64,000 nt of DNA from Chrysopilus asiliformis (Eukaryota; Arthropoda; Insecta; Diptera; Rhagionidae), in assembly GCA_964034945.1 (NCBI GenBank), contig OZ035960.1, positions 51,711,706 through 51,775,705 on the forward strand. Direction: 5' to 3'. The first letter of the stretch is position 1; every line of letters begins with the position of its first letter. The notes below the pieces were generated by a model that was not told the origin of the DNA, did no database searches, and was given only the letters and a program-made list of their open reading frames with translations. Position numbers and translations under genes: made by a program. Positions 44,274 to 57,734 of this stretch are shown one piece after another.

Positions 44274-46331
44274 TGTTTTATGTAATCAACTATAAAATAA
44301 AAGAGAAAAAATGATCCCTGAGAAGTAGATTATCAGTTCGAAATGTATGAGAAAGCCTGATTGCAAACAAACGCAATATTTTTGACCGCATTTAAAAGAA
44401 TTGGGCACAATAAATTGAATAGTATAAAAGTATCTATAGTTGAGCTTTTTCGTACTTAATCGACAAAGTTGTGTGTTTTTTTAAATTATGGTTATTATAA
44501 GAAACCAAGTTGTTTGTATTGGTAGCGTATCACTAAATATCCTTATGCCATTACATAAATTCACATTTTATATTCAAATGTGACTAAACTTTTATGAGCA
44601 TTAATTTATCTTATCCAAAGCATTATCCATTTTACCCGCGAAACATAAAACAAACATAATAAGATCGAATGAATGGCAAAAGGGGGCCAGGGGGCTTTGA
44701 ACATTTTGAATCTTATACAGCAATCTACACTTTGAAACTTTTTCAGGTTTCGTCATTTTATAGTATACGAAGCATTTATGTTTTTTTATGACAATCACCA
44801 CCTATTCTCGGCTGTAGATTTTTATATTCTACCGGAAAATTTATGTTATTACAGTCATATAAAGAAAGCCCATTACCCTTAAATGGTACATAAGGTCGGA
44901 TGCGACCCTTGCATAACGAATCTCATATACGTATCTGTAGATTTTGTTGCCTCTTCATATATTCAACATAAATAAGTAAGAGGCTATGTACTTAAAGATA
45001 GCAGATAAATGTCATTTATTTTCCATTTTACACCGTGTTTATGGGCCACTAAAAAAGTCTGATAGTCTGCCGTCAATACTGAATATACTCATAGTCATCG
45101 TCATCGTATCCCTTAAAAAGGACGACATAAAAATCTAAGTTGAAAGTAGGATGATGATAAGAGTAGCTAGAAAATGTTTACTGATATTCACACCAATCGC
45201 AATCGAGTGCTTTACACACATAAACTCGAGTGTCATAAAATATCTAACAGGGATAAAAATGCCAGAAGCCAGAAGCTTTACTCCAATACATTCCTCTAAT
45301 AACCCTCGTTTAGTATAAACCGAAACTGAAACTGAAACTCATACCAGATTTGTCCGTAAGGGTATTAGCACTTGATGTCCTTTTACACAAAAAAAAAAGC
45401 AAAATGCTTGACAATATTAATATTTTGTCTTTTTTACTTAACGGATAGGACAATTGAACGGACGCGTCTTTCTCCAATGTAATATACAAGTTCTTTTCAT
45501 GATTTTTTTATCTGGTAGATGATTTTAGAAAGCTATCTACATGAATTAAACCTGGAACAGCATTAAATCATGCACAAGAGGGTACTTTATGTTCGCATTT
45601 ATTAGCGTAATGTGAAATATAGTTGAGAGGGGACATGGATATAAGGTCTGGTGAAGGTGATATGACCACTTTTATGCGCGCCTATTTGATACGAATTTAA
45701 ATATTCTGAATAATTTTTGGATAATATTCGAAATATAAACCGTTTTATTTGAAAATTAATGGTAGCACAATTTATGACAGTTTTTGTAAATATTTTTTGT
45801 ATGTTTTGTTCTATCTGGTATTATATTTCAAATTGAATTTCCCATGAAAACAAATTGCCCTCTTTTTGCGCTTCGTTTTTTTTTTAAATTTGGTTCCTTT
45901 TTCTAGCTTTTCTGCTAGTTGTGTATTGCATTTGAATATGAAGAATTGGGTATTTCTTTTATTCGAAATGTTTGAACAGCAATTTTTACCTTTTGTATCG
46001 CATGGAACAAGTCGTCCACTAGTTTAACTAGAGGTGCAATTGACTGTCAGTTAGAAAATACGTTTTGAAATTTTCGTTTTCCTAAAAAATATCCTCAGAT
46101 TCTTAAAATTCTCACCGTCGTACGAAGAGCACTACCCCTAGCCATTCCTGACCCGGTGCAGACTTTCAATTTTGTGCCCCCTAAATGATTTTTTTAAATG
46201 ACGTAATTAGAAATTTTAAGTTTTTTTTTTTAAAGCAAAACTTATTCTGAGAGTAGAAATGCGCCACAGTCAAAACAATTTTTGGACAGATACGCTGTGG
46301 ACAAAAGTCATGTTTTTTGGAAGGTAACTAG
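44274..46331. other. Unannotated AT-rich sequence
   Basis: No coding region, terminal repeats or arrays recognised; a small GAAACT trimer lies at about 45321. Confidence 0.45.
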
Positions 46332-47196
46332 AGGGTGTTTTTTTAAGCCCGATAGAACTTCAAATTTTAAAAAGTAACACAAAAAATTAAATTTTAATCA
46401 AAATTTTTTATTTATTCGAAAGATCAATACATGGCATTAACATTTGAAAATGATTTCGGGCATATGGCCACTGCGGCTGTTCTTGACGAAGCGCATTCTG
46501 GACGTCCAATTTTGGGCCACTTTTTTGAGCACTGTTGGCCGTATGTCACGAATAACACGAACAATGCTGGCCTCCAAGGCGTCATTTGTTGCTGGTTTTT
46601 CAGCATAAACCAGTGACTTCACGTAGCCCCACAGGAAATAATCGAGAGGGGCCAATTCGCACGACCTTGGAGGCCAATTGACAGGTCCATTTCTCGAAAT
46701 CAAGTTACCGCCAAATTTTGGTTTCGATAAGTCGATGGTTGCGGTCGCCGTATGGCGCGTAGCGCCATCCTGTTGAAACCACATCTCGTCCGGATCAATG
46801 TCATCCATATTATCAAACAAAAATCATTGATCATGGTGCGGTAACGATCTCTATTGACCGTAACGCGAGCTCCGGCCTCATTTTTGAAGAAATAAGGTCC
46901 GATGATGCCACCAGCGTGTAAACCGCACCAAACGGTGCATTTTTCTGGATGTAATGGATTCTGTAAGGTCTCTTTTGGATTGGTCTCACTCCATATGCGG
47001 CAATTTTGCAAAAGTGAGCTTCATCGCTTAACAAAATTTTGATGAAAAAATGTCGCTTATAAGTGGCGCCAAAATACGACTAATTTTCAAAGTAAATTTG
47101 GATAATTTGACAGCGTTGTTCAAGCGTGAGTCTATTCATGATGATTTGCCAGAGTATTGCGAGTCAGGCCGGAAGGGGGTTTAATTTTTGGTCATC
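46332..47196 (-). mobile_element. Mariner relic, left end intact
   Basis: AGGGTGTTTTTTTAAGCCCG followed by ATAGAACTT at the left is a typical mariner terminus of the GGTGTTTTTTTAAG...AGAACTT kind. No matching inverted copy was found at the right. The transposase remnant lies on the minus strand. Confidence 0.55.
46437..47139 (-). pseudogene. Mariner transposase with deletion and frameshifts
   Basis: From the ATG at 47139 the minus strand reads MNRLTLEQRCQIIQIYFEN, breaks, and resumes after a large deletion at LLSDEAHF (about 47040), the conserved DEAHF with the first catalytic D. It then changes frame through GLHAGGIIGPYFF. The last frame gives MWFQQDGATRHTA (second D), NWPPRSCELAPLDYFLWGYV (third D) and NWTSRMRFV, stopping at 46437. 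All three catalytic aspartates are present, but the frame is broken at least twice and the DNA-binding N-terminus is mostly missing. Same subfamily as 14783-15180, and better preserved. Confidence 0.78.
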
Positions 47197-47199
47197 CCA

Positions 47200-48846
<1,647 letters not shown>

Positions 48847-48894
48847 TAGTAGTGGTTAGTTTTTTTTTCAATGCCTAGGTTGTCACAAATCATG

Positions 48895-49456
48895 TTTTTA
48901 GACCCATATGGTGAAACCAAAGGCTATATTAACTTTGCCTTACCGTTTGTAACGCCAAGATCCCGTCATCACACACAAAAATGAATTACACCAGTGTGTT
49001 TAGAATGATAAAAATAATTAATTTTTGCATGTCCGTCCGTCTGTCCGTCCGTCCGTCTGTCTGTGGCGCGGATTTCGGGCGCACAGATTGAGCTAGAGAC
49101 TTGAAATTTTGCGCAGATCCGTTTTTCGTAAAATGCAAGGCTAAGTTCGTTAATGGGTAAAAACGGACCATTAAGGGGAGGGGGGGTACCCCCCATACGA
49201 ACGAAATCGTTTTTTGTGAATATCTCAAAAACGGTGCATCTTATCAAAAAAGTCCAAGAACAAAAGTTATTTAGGATATGATTCTACATAAAACTCCCAT
49301 ACATCAAAATCCAATTGGAATAGATATTAAAAAATCTTATTGAAAAAATTGACTTCAAAGTGGAATTTTGATACAACTGTTCGAATTTTGATACGAATAT
49401 CACCATATGGGTTTTTAATAATTGCCAGATTGGCAATTATAGCTTTTGTTATGTTT
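48895..49456 (+). mobile_element. Helentron-like family A copy, full length
   Basis: It starts TTTTTAGACCCATATGGTG (a mutated TATACCCG), has the (GTCY)n tract at 49031-49063, and ends with the stem-loop and TTTTGTTATGTTT. The subterminal repeat is CCCATATGGTG against CACCATATGGG: both ends carry the same change from CGT to CAT, so the pairing is kept. Confidence 0.8.
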
Positions 49457-49724
49457 TTATGCGTGCAGTGCCGTCGCGAGCCAAAACTATTATTTAAGGG
49501 CCCCACATATTTTGTTAGAAATTATTAGTAATACATTTCGGGCAAGGAATTTGTATTTCTCTGTAGGCTTAAAATTTCTGACTTTTTTATTAATCCAATA
49601 CAAATTTGTTATGGAAAGACTTTTAATTTTTTTCCGAATTTTGGAAGGATTTGTAATTGTGAACAACAATAAACACAAAATTATGGAAAACGTTATTCTC
49701 TTTAATTCATGTCATACATTAAAC

Positions 49725-50055
49725 CACCAAAAACCGGTATTTTTCGAGATATTCGCAAAAAACTGATTTTTTTTTAAATAACGGTATATCCCGATAAAGG
49801 CTTGAGATACGGAGTTCTAGTAGAAGCATAATATGTAGAAAATATTGAAAAACGCATAGTTTCGAAGTAAATAATAGAAAAAGGCCGCCATTTTGGGGAC
49901 TTCCGGTTAGCCGATTTCCACCAAAAGTTGACAGGATCGTCCCACTCCAGGACCAAACATGCCTGTAAAATTTCATTGCTCTGGCTCTATTAGTTTTTGA
50001 GAAATTATGTACACGGACTGGCAGACAGAAAGACATTTTTGTAATGCTCCAATCG
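49725..50055 (+). repeat. Dispersed repeat family D, copy 2
   Basis: It shares words with 26930-27370 in the same order, ending GGACTGGCAGACAGAAAGAC then ATTTTTGTAATGCTCC. No terminal inverted repeats or target duplication found. Confidence 0.55.
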
Positions 50056-50412
50056 ATTCAGAAGTGCTCAGGAATGTTTGCAAATTTTTGACAAAATTGA
50101 AATTTGGAATTCGGATTTTTTGATAGTAAAACAGGTTTTACGGGGAAAAAGAAAAATAAGAAAAACGTGCCGCAGGCAAAACTTTTTTCAGAAAAAGTCG
50201 CCATAGATAGGAAATTTGTAGAAATAGTTTTACGTATCAATGTTTGGTACAACCTTAAAATTGAAAGCTAAATCCCTTTATAACACTGAAGTATTGGCAA
50301 GAAAATCAAATTCAAGTATAGTTTAGACGAAGTTATAGCTTTATCTCAGAATAAAAAAAACTTGTCCTTGCACCTCTAGGGTTGCAGGCACTCCAGTTTG
50401 AGAACCTCCGTC

Positions 50413-51580
50413 CTAGAGTGTGCTATGACCTGTTCTGGAATCAACTACAGGTCCGATCTTCCTGAAGCAAATTTTTTAATTTCGGCCCCAATTATTTTGA
50501 AATTTTGCAAAACATTTCAAATTTAACAAAATCGATTTGAAGAAATGACCCTCTGTATAAACAAATACGTAAATAAATACAAGTTAATCTTAGTCATGAA
50601 ATTAAATTCATAATTTTTCTATGGCAAAAACTTGTCTGTAATAAAGAGTATATGTTGTACAATGTAAGAAAACTCAAGAGTTTGACGTGTCTGTTAATTG
50701 GCTGAAAAACGCACAAAATGCAGTTAATCAAAATATCAAATTAACTGTCGTGCCTGTTGCACATAAATCAAATGCCACAGATTTATGCACATGTCTAGTT
50801 CCATATACATTACGGGCACCTATGCATATCGGTACGTTTAGTTTCACCGAGTAGGTTAACTTGTACCTACTCATAAGTATTTATATATAGATTTGTAGGT
50901 ACATGCAATAATTTATAATTTTAAGTATTGGTAGAATATATCATAGCTTGAGAATATCGTGCCGAACTTTCAATGTGTATACATTTTAAAATATGGATAT
51001 GTTAATGTGAATAATTGATAAATAAATATTTCATTCAGCAACAAAACCCAACATGTGGCTGTCCATAAAGATATTTCAATGTATGGCGGGATATTTATAT
51101 TTACGTGCGAGTGTGTATGAAATTTTATATTTGCCCGTTTTCCAATTCAATTACCACTCCTCAACAAATTTATCTACTTCGAACAAGAATCTAGCGAATG
51201 TGGAAAAAAGCACAGCATGTTGCCGCCTATGATGTAGGCGGCTTTAGATGAAAATTAATTTCATTCCGTCAAACGTCATCGTTTAGAGAGAAAACGCAAC
51301 TTGTTAGCGACTTGAGATGAGTTGATTAAAAGGAGTGTTGATTATGGATGAATTATTGTATGACTAGAAAACTTTGACAACCACTTAAGATACTGATATA
51401 AATCCCGCAAAATAGCTGGCTGGCATTTTGCATACGTGCATAGTTTATATGGAAAATAGTTAAATGATAAAAACTCATATTATGTTCGAAGTTTTTCGAC
51501 GATACTTACCATAATGACAATGTCGCTTTTTGTTTGTTGGGAACAACAAAATCATTACATTTTAATTATTATGAGAGTTA
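50413..51580. other. Unannotated AT-rich sequence
   Basis: No gene or bounded repeat seen. Confidence 0.45.
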
Positions 51581-51928
51581 AGCTGCTATCAGACTTAGCA
51601 AATATTTGCTGAAAATCGTGTCCAAATATTTGCTATACCGTGTGATGATCAAATATTTGCTAAAATTATTTGCTCAAATATATTTGCTTTCGTGTTTGCC
51701 AAACACGACTTTTAGCAAATATTTGCTAAGTGTGATGTAGTCCTTTCTGCGATGCGAGAGCTCGTAGCAAATATTTGCTAAATATTTTCTTTGCTCTTGC
51801 ACGAAAACCACGCAGCAAATAAGCAAACATTTGGCGTTTGAAATGTCATTTGTGTCGTAACTAGAGTGACTGTAGTGGTAAATTTTATTATTGCTGTATT
51901 AATTGAATTGTATTTAATATTTATATTG

Positions 51929-52512
51929 TTTTTATACCCGTATGGTAAAACCAAAGGGTATATTAACTTTGCCTTACCGTTTGTAACGCCAAGATCCCGT
52001 CATCGCACAAAAAAATGAATTACACCAGTGTGTTTAGAATGATAAAAATATTTAATTTTTGCATGTCCGTCCGGTTGTCTGTCCGTCCGTCTGTCTGTCC
52101 GTCCGTCTGTCTGTCCGTCTGTCTGTGGCGCGGATTGCGGGCGCACGGATTGAGCTAGAGACTTGAAATTATGCACAGATCCGTTTTTCGTAAAATGCGA
52201 GGCTAAGTTCGTTAATGGGCAAAAATGGACCATTAGGGGGGGTACCCCCCATACGAACGAAATCGTTTTTTGTGAATATCTCAAAAACGGTGCACCTTAT
52301 CAAAAAAGTCCAAGAACAAAAGTTATTTAGAATATGATTCTACATAAAACTCCCATACATCAAAATCCGATTGGAATAAATTTTAAAAAATCTTATTGGA
52401 AAGTTTGACTTCAAATTGGAATTTTGGTATAACTGTTCGAATTTTGATACGAATATCACCATACGGGTCTCCAATGATTGCCAGATTGGCAATTATAGCT
52501 TTTGTTATGTTT
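51929..52512 (+). mobile_element. Helentron-like family A copy, full length, converging pair (left)
   Basis: From TTTTTATACCCGTATGG to the stem-loop and GTTATGTTT. The (GTCY)n tract is at about 52065-52127. Its 3' end faces that of the next copy across about 100 bases. Confidence 0.82.
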
Positions 52513-52613
52513 AGAATTCGAAATGGATGAAATGTTCGACGAGGAACTCGGCGAGGTTGAGAACGAGTCTCAAGTCCCAGCGAGTTCGATAATTGGAAGG
52601 AAAAAACATAACA

Positions 52614-53156
52614 AAAGCTATAATTGCCAATCTGGCAATTATTGAAAACCCGTATGGTGATATTCGTATCAAAATTCGAACAGTTGTACCAAAATTCCAC
52701 TTTGAAGTCAAACTTTCCAATAAGATTTTTTAAAATTTATTCCAATCGGATTTTGATGTATGGGAGTTTTATGTAGAATCATATCGTAAATAACTTTTGT
52801 TCTTGGACTTTTTTTGGTAAGATGCACCGTTTTTGAGATATTCACAAAAAACGTTTTCGTTTGTATGGGGGGTACCCCCCCTAATTGACCATATTTGCCC
52901 ATTAACGAACTTAGCCTTGCATTTTACGAAAAACCAATTTGCGCAAAATTTCAAGTTTCTAGCTCAATCCGTGCGCTCGCAATCCGCGCCACAGACGGAC
53001 GGACAGACGGACGGACGGACATGCTAAATTCAACTTTTTTCATCATTCTAAACACACTGGTGTAATTCATTTTTTTGTGTGATGACGGGATCTTGGCGTT
53101 ACAAACGGTAAGGCAAATCTAATATACCCTTTGGTTTCACCATACGGGTATAAAAA
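52614..53156 (-). mobile_element. Helentron-like family A copy, full length, converging pair (right)
   Basis: From AAACATAACAAAAGC and the stem-loop to CACCATACGGGTATAAAAA, with a short tract at 52995-53021. The 3' end (left) faces the copy at 51929-52512. Confidence 0.82.
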
Positions 53157-53220
53157 TGTTCAATCCACCAAAAAACGACAGGTCAAACCAAAAGTATTAT
53201 CTTACGTCATGCACAAAATA

Positions 53221-53449
53221 CATTGCCGAATTATACAAGGTCTGTTTGACAGCTCAGTCTCTCTTGGCTCTGACGTCATCGGCAAGAAATTCTTAAGACT
53301 CAATGGGAATTTTCCCTAATTCTCAAATCTAGCTAACATCTAGCTAAACAACTTCGTACGCACAATCAACATTACAAAGAATTTCTTGCCGATGACGTAG
53401 CAAAATGGTGGCTGTCAAAAAATAACCAGCAGACCTTGTATAATTCGGC
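53221..53449. repeat. Foldback element with 13-bp flanking duplication
   Basis: CATGCACAAAATA occurs exactly at 53208-53220 and 53450-53462. Inside, GCCGAATTATACAAGGTCTG and its complement close to the right end form the arms. An inner pair GACGTCATCGGCAAGAAATT / AATTTCTTGCCGATGACGT completes a nearly full palindrome of 229 bp. A duplication of 9-13 bp is unusual for a MITE; Mutator-like elements give 8-10. Confidence 0.65.
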
Positions 53450-54276
53450 CATGCACAAAATATTGAGAAAGTTCTTCGCGTATTTATTTTCTCTGTTGAT
53501 GGTTTGAGCTCGCATTCTTTGTAGTCGGTAAAAATTATTCTCTGCATTGACTTCTCTGTTGAGCGTAGCAGCCAAATTCCCTACGACGTTTCACCCAGTC
53601 ACGCACCCAAATACTTCACTTCGTACGACGCCTTTAATTCTCGGAATTTTGAACGAACAATTCAGCAGCACCAAAAATGCAAATCAATAGCGCATTTCCT
53701 TCTTCCGAATCAGACATTTTCGAATTAAAGTGAGATTTTAAACGAAGAAAAATTGCTTTTTGTCAACACTTAAAAACACAGCAACACGGGTGATTCTATC
53801 GAAAATCAAAACTATAATGACAATCGAGTGACAGCAAAGAGAATGTACTGCGCACGTATTTGCTACGGAAAATATTTTCGCCAAATGGTGAATGTAGTGT
53901 GATGACGCAGCAAATATATTTGCTGCAAACAGACGTGAGCAAAGTTTGCCAAACACGATTTTCAGCAAATATTTGCTATAGTGTGATGACTTTAGCAAAC
54001 TTATTTCCTCAGCATCTATATATGGGCAAATATATTTGCCAGCACAGAGAAAATATATTTGCTAAGTGTAATAGTAGCTTTACATAGTCGCAAAGTGCAC
54101 TCAAAAAAATTTCGTCCCTCAGATCTATGAAAAGACTTCATTACTTTTAAGACTTGCTAAAACTACGAAAAACTACATAAAATACAAAAACAAATTCATT
54201 TGGTTTATGAAAAACTTCATTCGTTTTAAGAAAAAGTACCTATTTGATAATTTTTAAGACGATTTTTTAAATTTAT

Positions 54277-54823
54277 TTTTTTATAACCCGTATGGTGAAT
54301 TCAAAGGATATATTAAATTTGCCTTACTGTTTGTAACGCCAAGATCCCATCATCACACACAAAAATAAATTTCATCAGTGTGTTTAGAATGACAAAAAAA
54401 ATTGAATTTTGCATGTCCGTCCGTCCGTCTGTCAACCGTCTGTCCGTCTGTCCGTCCTTCTGTGGCGCGGATTGCGGACGCACGGATTGATCTAGAGACT
54501 TGAAATTTTACGCGAATGCTTTTTGCGTAAAATGCAAAGCTAAGTTCGTTAATGGGCCAAGTTCCTTAACCATTAGGGGGGTACCCCCCATACAAACGAA
54601 AATGTTTTTGCGAATATCTCATCAAAAAAGTGCAAGAACATAAGTTATTTAAGATATGATTCTACATAAAACCCCCATACATCAAAATCCGATTGGAATA
54701 AATTTTAAAAAATCTTGTTGAAAAATTTGACTTCAATGTGGATTTTTTATACAACTGTTCGCCGTTCACTTAAATCACCATCAATTAAATCGCCACATTG
54801 GCAATTATAGCTTTTGTTATGTT
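54277..54823 (+). mobile_element. Helentron-like family A copy, diverged
   Basis: It has TTTATAACCCGTATGGTGA, the tract (GTCC/GTCT) at 54415-54460, TCAAAATCCGATTGGAATAA and the final TTGGCAATTATAGCTTTTGT then TATGTTT. The left side of the stem-loop is damaged (CGCCACATTGGCAAT), and one subterminal repeat arm is mutated. Confidence 0.75.
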
Positions 54824-55101
54824 TTTTTCATTGAAAATATTTTTTTTTATGAAAGAAGATTCATAAATTCAAAGACGACTTTTTATAGGCTTTATGCAAG
54901 AACAAAAAATTGTTTTTGTGGAAAAGTTCATAAAATTAGTGAAAAATTTGCCTTCGTCAAATGATTCGCACAATTAAAAATATTTGATGGTTAGTATATA
55001 TAGTTTAGATTGGGTATACTAGCAGCTATAGAAATTTAGGCGCTGGGAACATGGAAGTGTGAGTAAACCTGTGTAGGTAAATATGAAAAGTGTGAGTGTA
55101 A

Positions 55102-55801
55102 AGGTACCGGTCCACATGAGAGTTAATACGCGAGTAACTCTCAAAAACTCTCGTTGTCCATTTGAGAGTTAATTTCGGCGATTTTTCTATTGCGAGCTTC
55201 TAGCGGAAAGCATTTTCGCGAAAACTCTCCAGACCCTGTCCATTTGAGAGTGATGCACGACTAGACTGAAAGTGGAAAGTAATCAAAATGTCATCGCACT
55301 ACAGGAAGGTTGCAGCAGCTGTGATTATCCTAATTAATAATATCAGACAAGCAAAATCAGCCAAAAAAAAGTGCTGGGTTAAGTCCTGGATTCAAAGGGA
55401 AAATCTTTTGGATGCCGGGAAAAATCTAATAAGAGAATTGCAAATTGAAGACGCGCCACAATTTAGAAATTTTTGTAGGTTAACAAGTTCGGAAATAGAG
55501 TTTTTAATTAAAATTGTCGGACCGGTTGTCGTCAAAAAAAAAAAAATACAAAAATGAAAGAATCAATACCTTGATTTGACATCTTGCTTTGGCGAGTTCT
55601 CGAGAGCTACTAGCGAAATTCAAACGCCGTTCGTATCTGGTGAGCTACTCTCCGAGAGCTCAGTGGGTGCGTGCCGACTAGAGAGTAGAATCACTTTGTT
55701 TCTGCGAGCGACTCTCAGAGACGTGTCCATTTGCGAGTAGCTGCTATCGAGAAATCTCGAGAGGTTCTCGCCGGCATTTACTCTCATATGGACCGGCACC
55801 T
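55102..55801 (+). mobile_element. PIF/Harbinger deletion derivative
   Basis: The left end AGGTACCGGTCCACATGAGA and (reverse complement) right end AGGTGCCGGTCCATATGAGA agree at 18 of 20. Flanks are TAA (55099-55101) and TGA (55802-55804), a 3-bp duplication with one change. GTCCATTTGAGAGT and CTCGAGAGCTACT words repeat at both ends. It contains the first part of a PIF-type transposase, which ties this class of 3-bp-target MITEs to that superfamily. Confidence 0.75.
55288..55557 (+). pseudogene. PIF/Harbinger transposase, N-terminal fragment
   Basis: The 89-residue frame contains KKCWVKSWIQRENLLDAGKN, then LIRELQIEDAPQFRNFCRLT and EIEFLIKIVGPVV. The pattern W(V/R)..W..R......L..EL...D...F.NF.R.....F..LL..VGP is the N-terminal region of PIF/Harbinger (HARBI1-like) transposases. 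An intact protein runs to about 350-450 residues and has a DDE nuclease core. Here a lysine run (KKKKIQK) is followed by a stop and no nuclease motif is found before the right end of the element, so the core was deleted. The start at 55288 (MSSHYRK) lies 186 bases inside the left end and has no rival upstream ATG in frame. Not functional as a nuclease. Confidence 0.75.
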
Positions 55802-55891
55802 TGAAGCAAAAGCAAGTGAATTTGGCAATAGTATTGAAATCATTGGGAAAAACTAAGGACTAAAACCAACGTTGAAAGTTTTATGATTTGT

Positions 55892-55965
55892 AACGATTGA
55901 GCAATGAAACTTTTTCATGAATTCTATCATCAAAGTTCATGAAAAAGTTTCATTGCTCAATCGTT
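55892..55965. repeat. Perfect hairpin, 30-bp arms
   Basis: AACGATTGAGCAATGAAACT with TTTTCATGAA (55892-55921) is perfectly complementary to 55936-55965 across a 14-base loop. No mismatch in 30 pairs implies a recent origin or selection. Confidence 0.9.
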
Positions 55966-56074
55966 CCAATAGGATTCAATGCTAAAAGGTCGAGTATAAA
56001 CCATGAATCAGAAATGGTTCAATGGTTAAACACTAAATAGTTTATTCGCTCTGGCTTGATGGAGCTATGCCTTA

Positions 56075-56325
56075 AGCTCGATCCAGACTACACGATGTAC
56101 GGGGTACGAGATACGAGGTTTTTGGTTTCCTCGTACATGGAACTGCATCCACACTGCACAGGGTTTTGCTCATTCGTGTACGCGGTTACCACGTACGAGG
56201 ATAATCAAACAGCTTCTGATTTTACTCACTAGGTGAAACCATGTGCAAATTTCCCATCCAAACACTCGATGTTCGGGGTACGTGCCAACCTCGTACCCCG
56301 TACATCGTGTAGTCTGGATCGAGCT
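56075..56325. mobile_element. 251-bp Harbinger-like MITE, TTA duplication, 36-bp perfect ends
   Basis: TTA at 56072-56074 and 56326-56328. The ends begin AGCTCGATCCAGACTACACG and match perfectly for 36 bases (to GGGGTACGAG). CGTACGAGG and GTACG words recur inside. No coding region. The perfect ends suggest youth. Confidence 0.88.
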
Positions 56326-56602
56326 TTAAACCTTATAATTCGCACAAGGTTGTATAAATCGAGTTTTACTCCACCAAAATCCTGTAAGCCTGCTCTGATG
56401 ACGGTGAGCCAGCTTTTCATACCAGAAACAGGCTCCTGATGGGTTTTCAGGGCAGACATGTCCGACCTGTTGGGGGAAATTTGGATGTGAAAACATCCGC
56501 AAAAATAATATAATTTTGTTGTTTTTGCAGACCTTATAAGCCGAGAAATTCCAATAGGATTAAATTTCATAGATTTTATGAAAATATGTCAAAAATTCCA
56601 TT

Positions 56603-56989
56603 AAACATAACAAAAGCTATAATTGCCAATCTGGCAATTATTGAAAACCCGTATGGTGATTTAAGTGAACGACGAACAGTTGTATCAAAATACTAGTTTG
56701 AAGTCAAACTTTCTAATTAGATTTTTATTAATTTATTCCAATCGGATTTTGATGTATGGGAGTTTTATGTAGAATAATATCCTGAATAACTTTTGTTCTT
56801 GGACTTTTTTGATGAGATGCACCGTTTTTGCGATATTCACAAAAAACGTTTTCGTTCGTATGGGGGTACCCCCCCTAATGCTCCATTTTTGCCCATTAAC
56901 GAACTTAGCCTCGCATTTTACGAAAAACGGATCTGTGCAAAATTTCAAGTCTCTAGCTCAATCCCTGCGCCCGCAATCCGCGCCACAGG

Positions 56990-57042
<53 letters not shown>

Positions 57043-57185
57043 GGACGGACATGGAAAATTCATTTTTTTTTTCATTCTAAACACACTGGTGTAATTCATT
57101 TTTGTGTGTGATGACGGGATCTTGGCGTTACAAACGGTAAGGCAAAGTTAATATTACCTTTGGTTTCACCATACGGGTATAAAAA
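56603..57185 (-). mobile_element. Helentron-like family A copy, full length
   Basis: From AAACATAACAAAAGC and the stem-loop to CACCATACGGGTATAAAAA; tract at 56988-57051. Confidence 0.82.
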
Positions 57186-57734
57186 TCTTCATAACCGCTA
57201 TGAAAAATTGTTTCATAAAAATAATGATTTTTTGTGATAGGTTCTAAGACCACACTTGAATGTTTCCAAATCATGCCAAAATTTTCATAGACTTTATCAA
57301 GTTTTTCATTGATGTTACGAATTATTTTTCTGCGTGAGTATCTTGCAAGTAATAAATCGTAAAAAAAAATCAATCTCATATACATATACTGAACCCTACC
57401 TAAGGCATGCAATAATTGCCTGGTCACAAGCGACGTTATAAGTTTCACTTTATATGACATATCAGTATGTCTGTCTATATTCTCGGAAACGGCTCGAAAA
57501 CTATTGTACCTAAAATATTTTGATCCGGTTTTCTCTCCATAAGGTTTAGCCATTTGTTAAGGTCTCCTCGTCCCATTTAGCCCACCATACTATTAAGTTG
57601 GCCCTCCATTACCATGACTTTTGCCAACTGCAAAAAAATAGAGACACTTTTATGTGAAGATACCTTGGCGAGAAAGGGAGATAAGAATCAACTGCAAAAA
57701 TTTGTCGGCAACTGCAAAAATAAAGTATTTTCTC
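57186..57734. other. Unannotated sequence
   Basis: Short minus-strand frames with no family resemblance. Confidence 0.4.

Larger units (their letters stand above)
51581..54080. mobile_element. 2.5-kb TIR element with AGCAAATATTTGCT words and three nested repeats
   Basis: The left end AGCTGCTATCAGACTTAGCA and (reverse complement) right end AGCTACTATTACACTTAGCA agree at 17 of 20 positions. The flanks are TTA and TAC, so a 3-bp duplication is only suggested. AGCAAATATTTGCT and GTGTGATGA words recur in 51591-51840 and 53860-54070. Inside are two converging family A copies and a foldback. A short coding-like piece, 52522-52600, reads MDEMFDEELGEVENESQVPA and could be the start of an element gene cut by the insertion at 52614. 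Confidence 0.58.
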
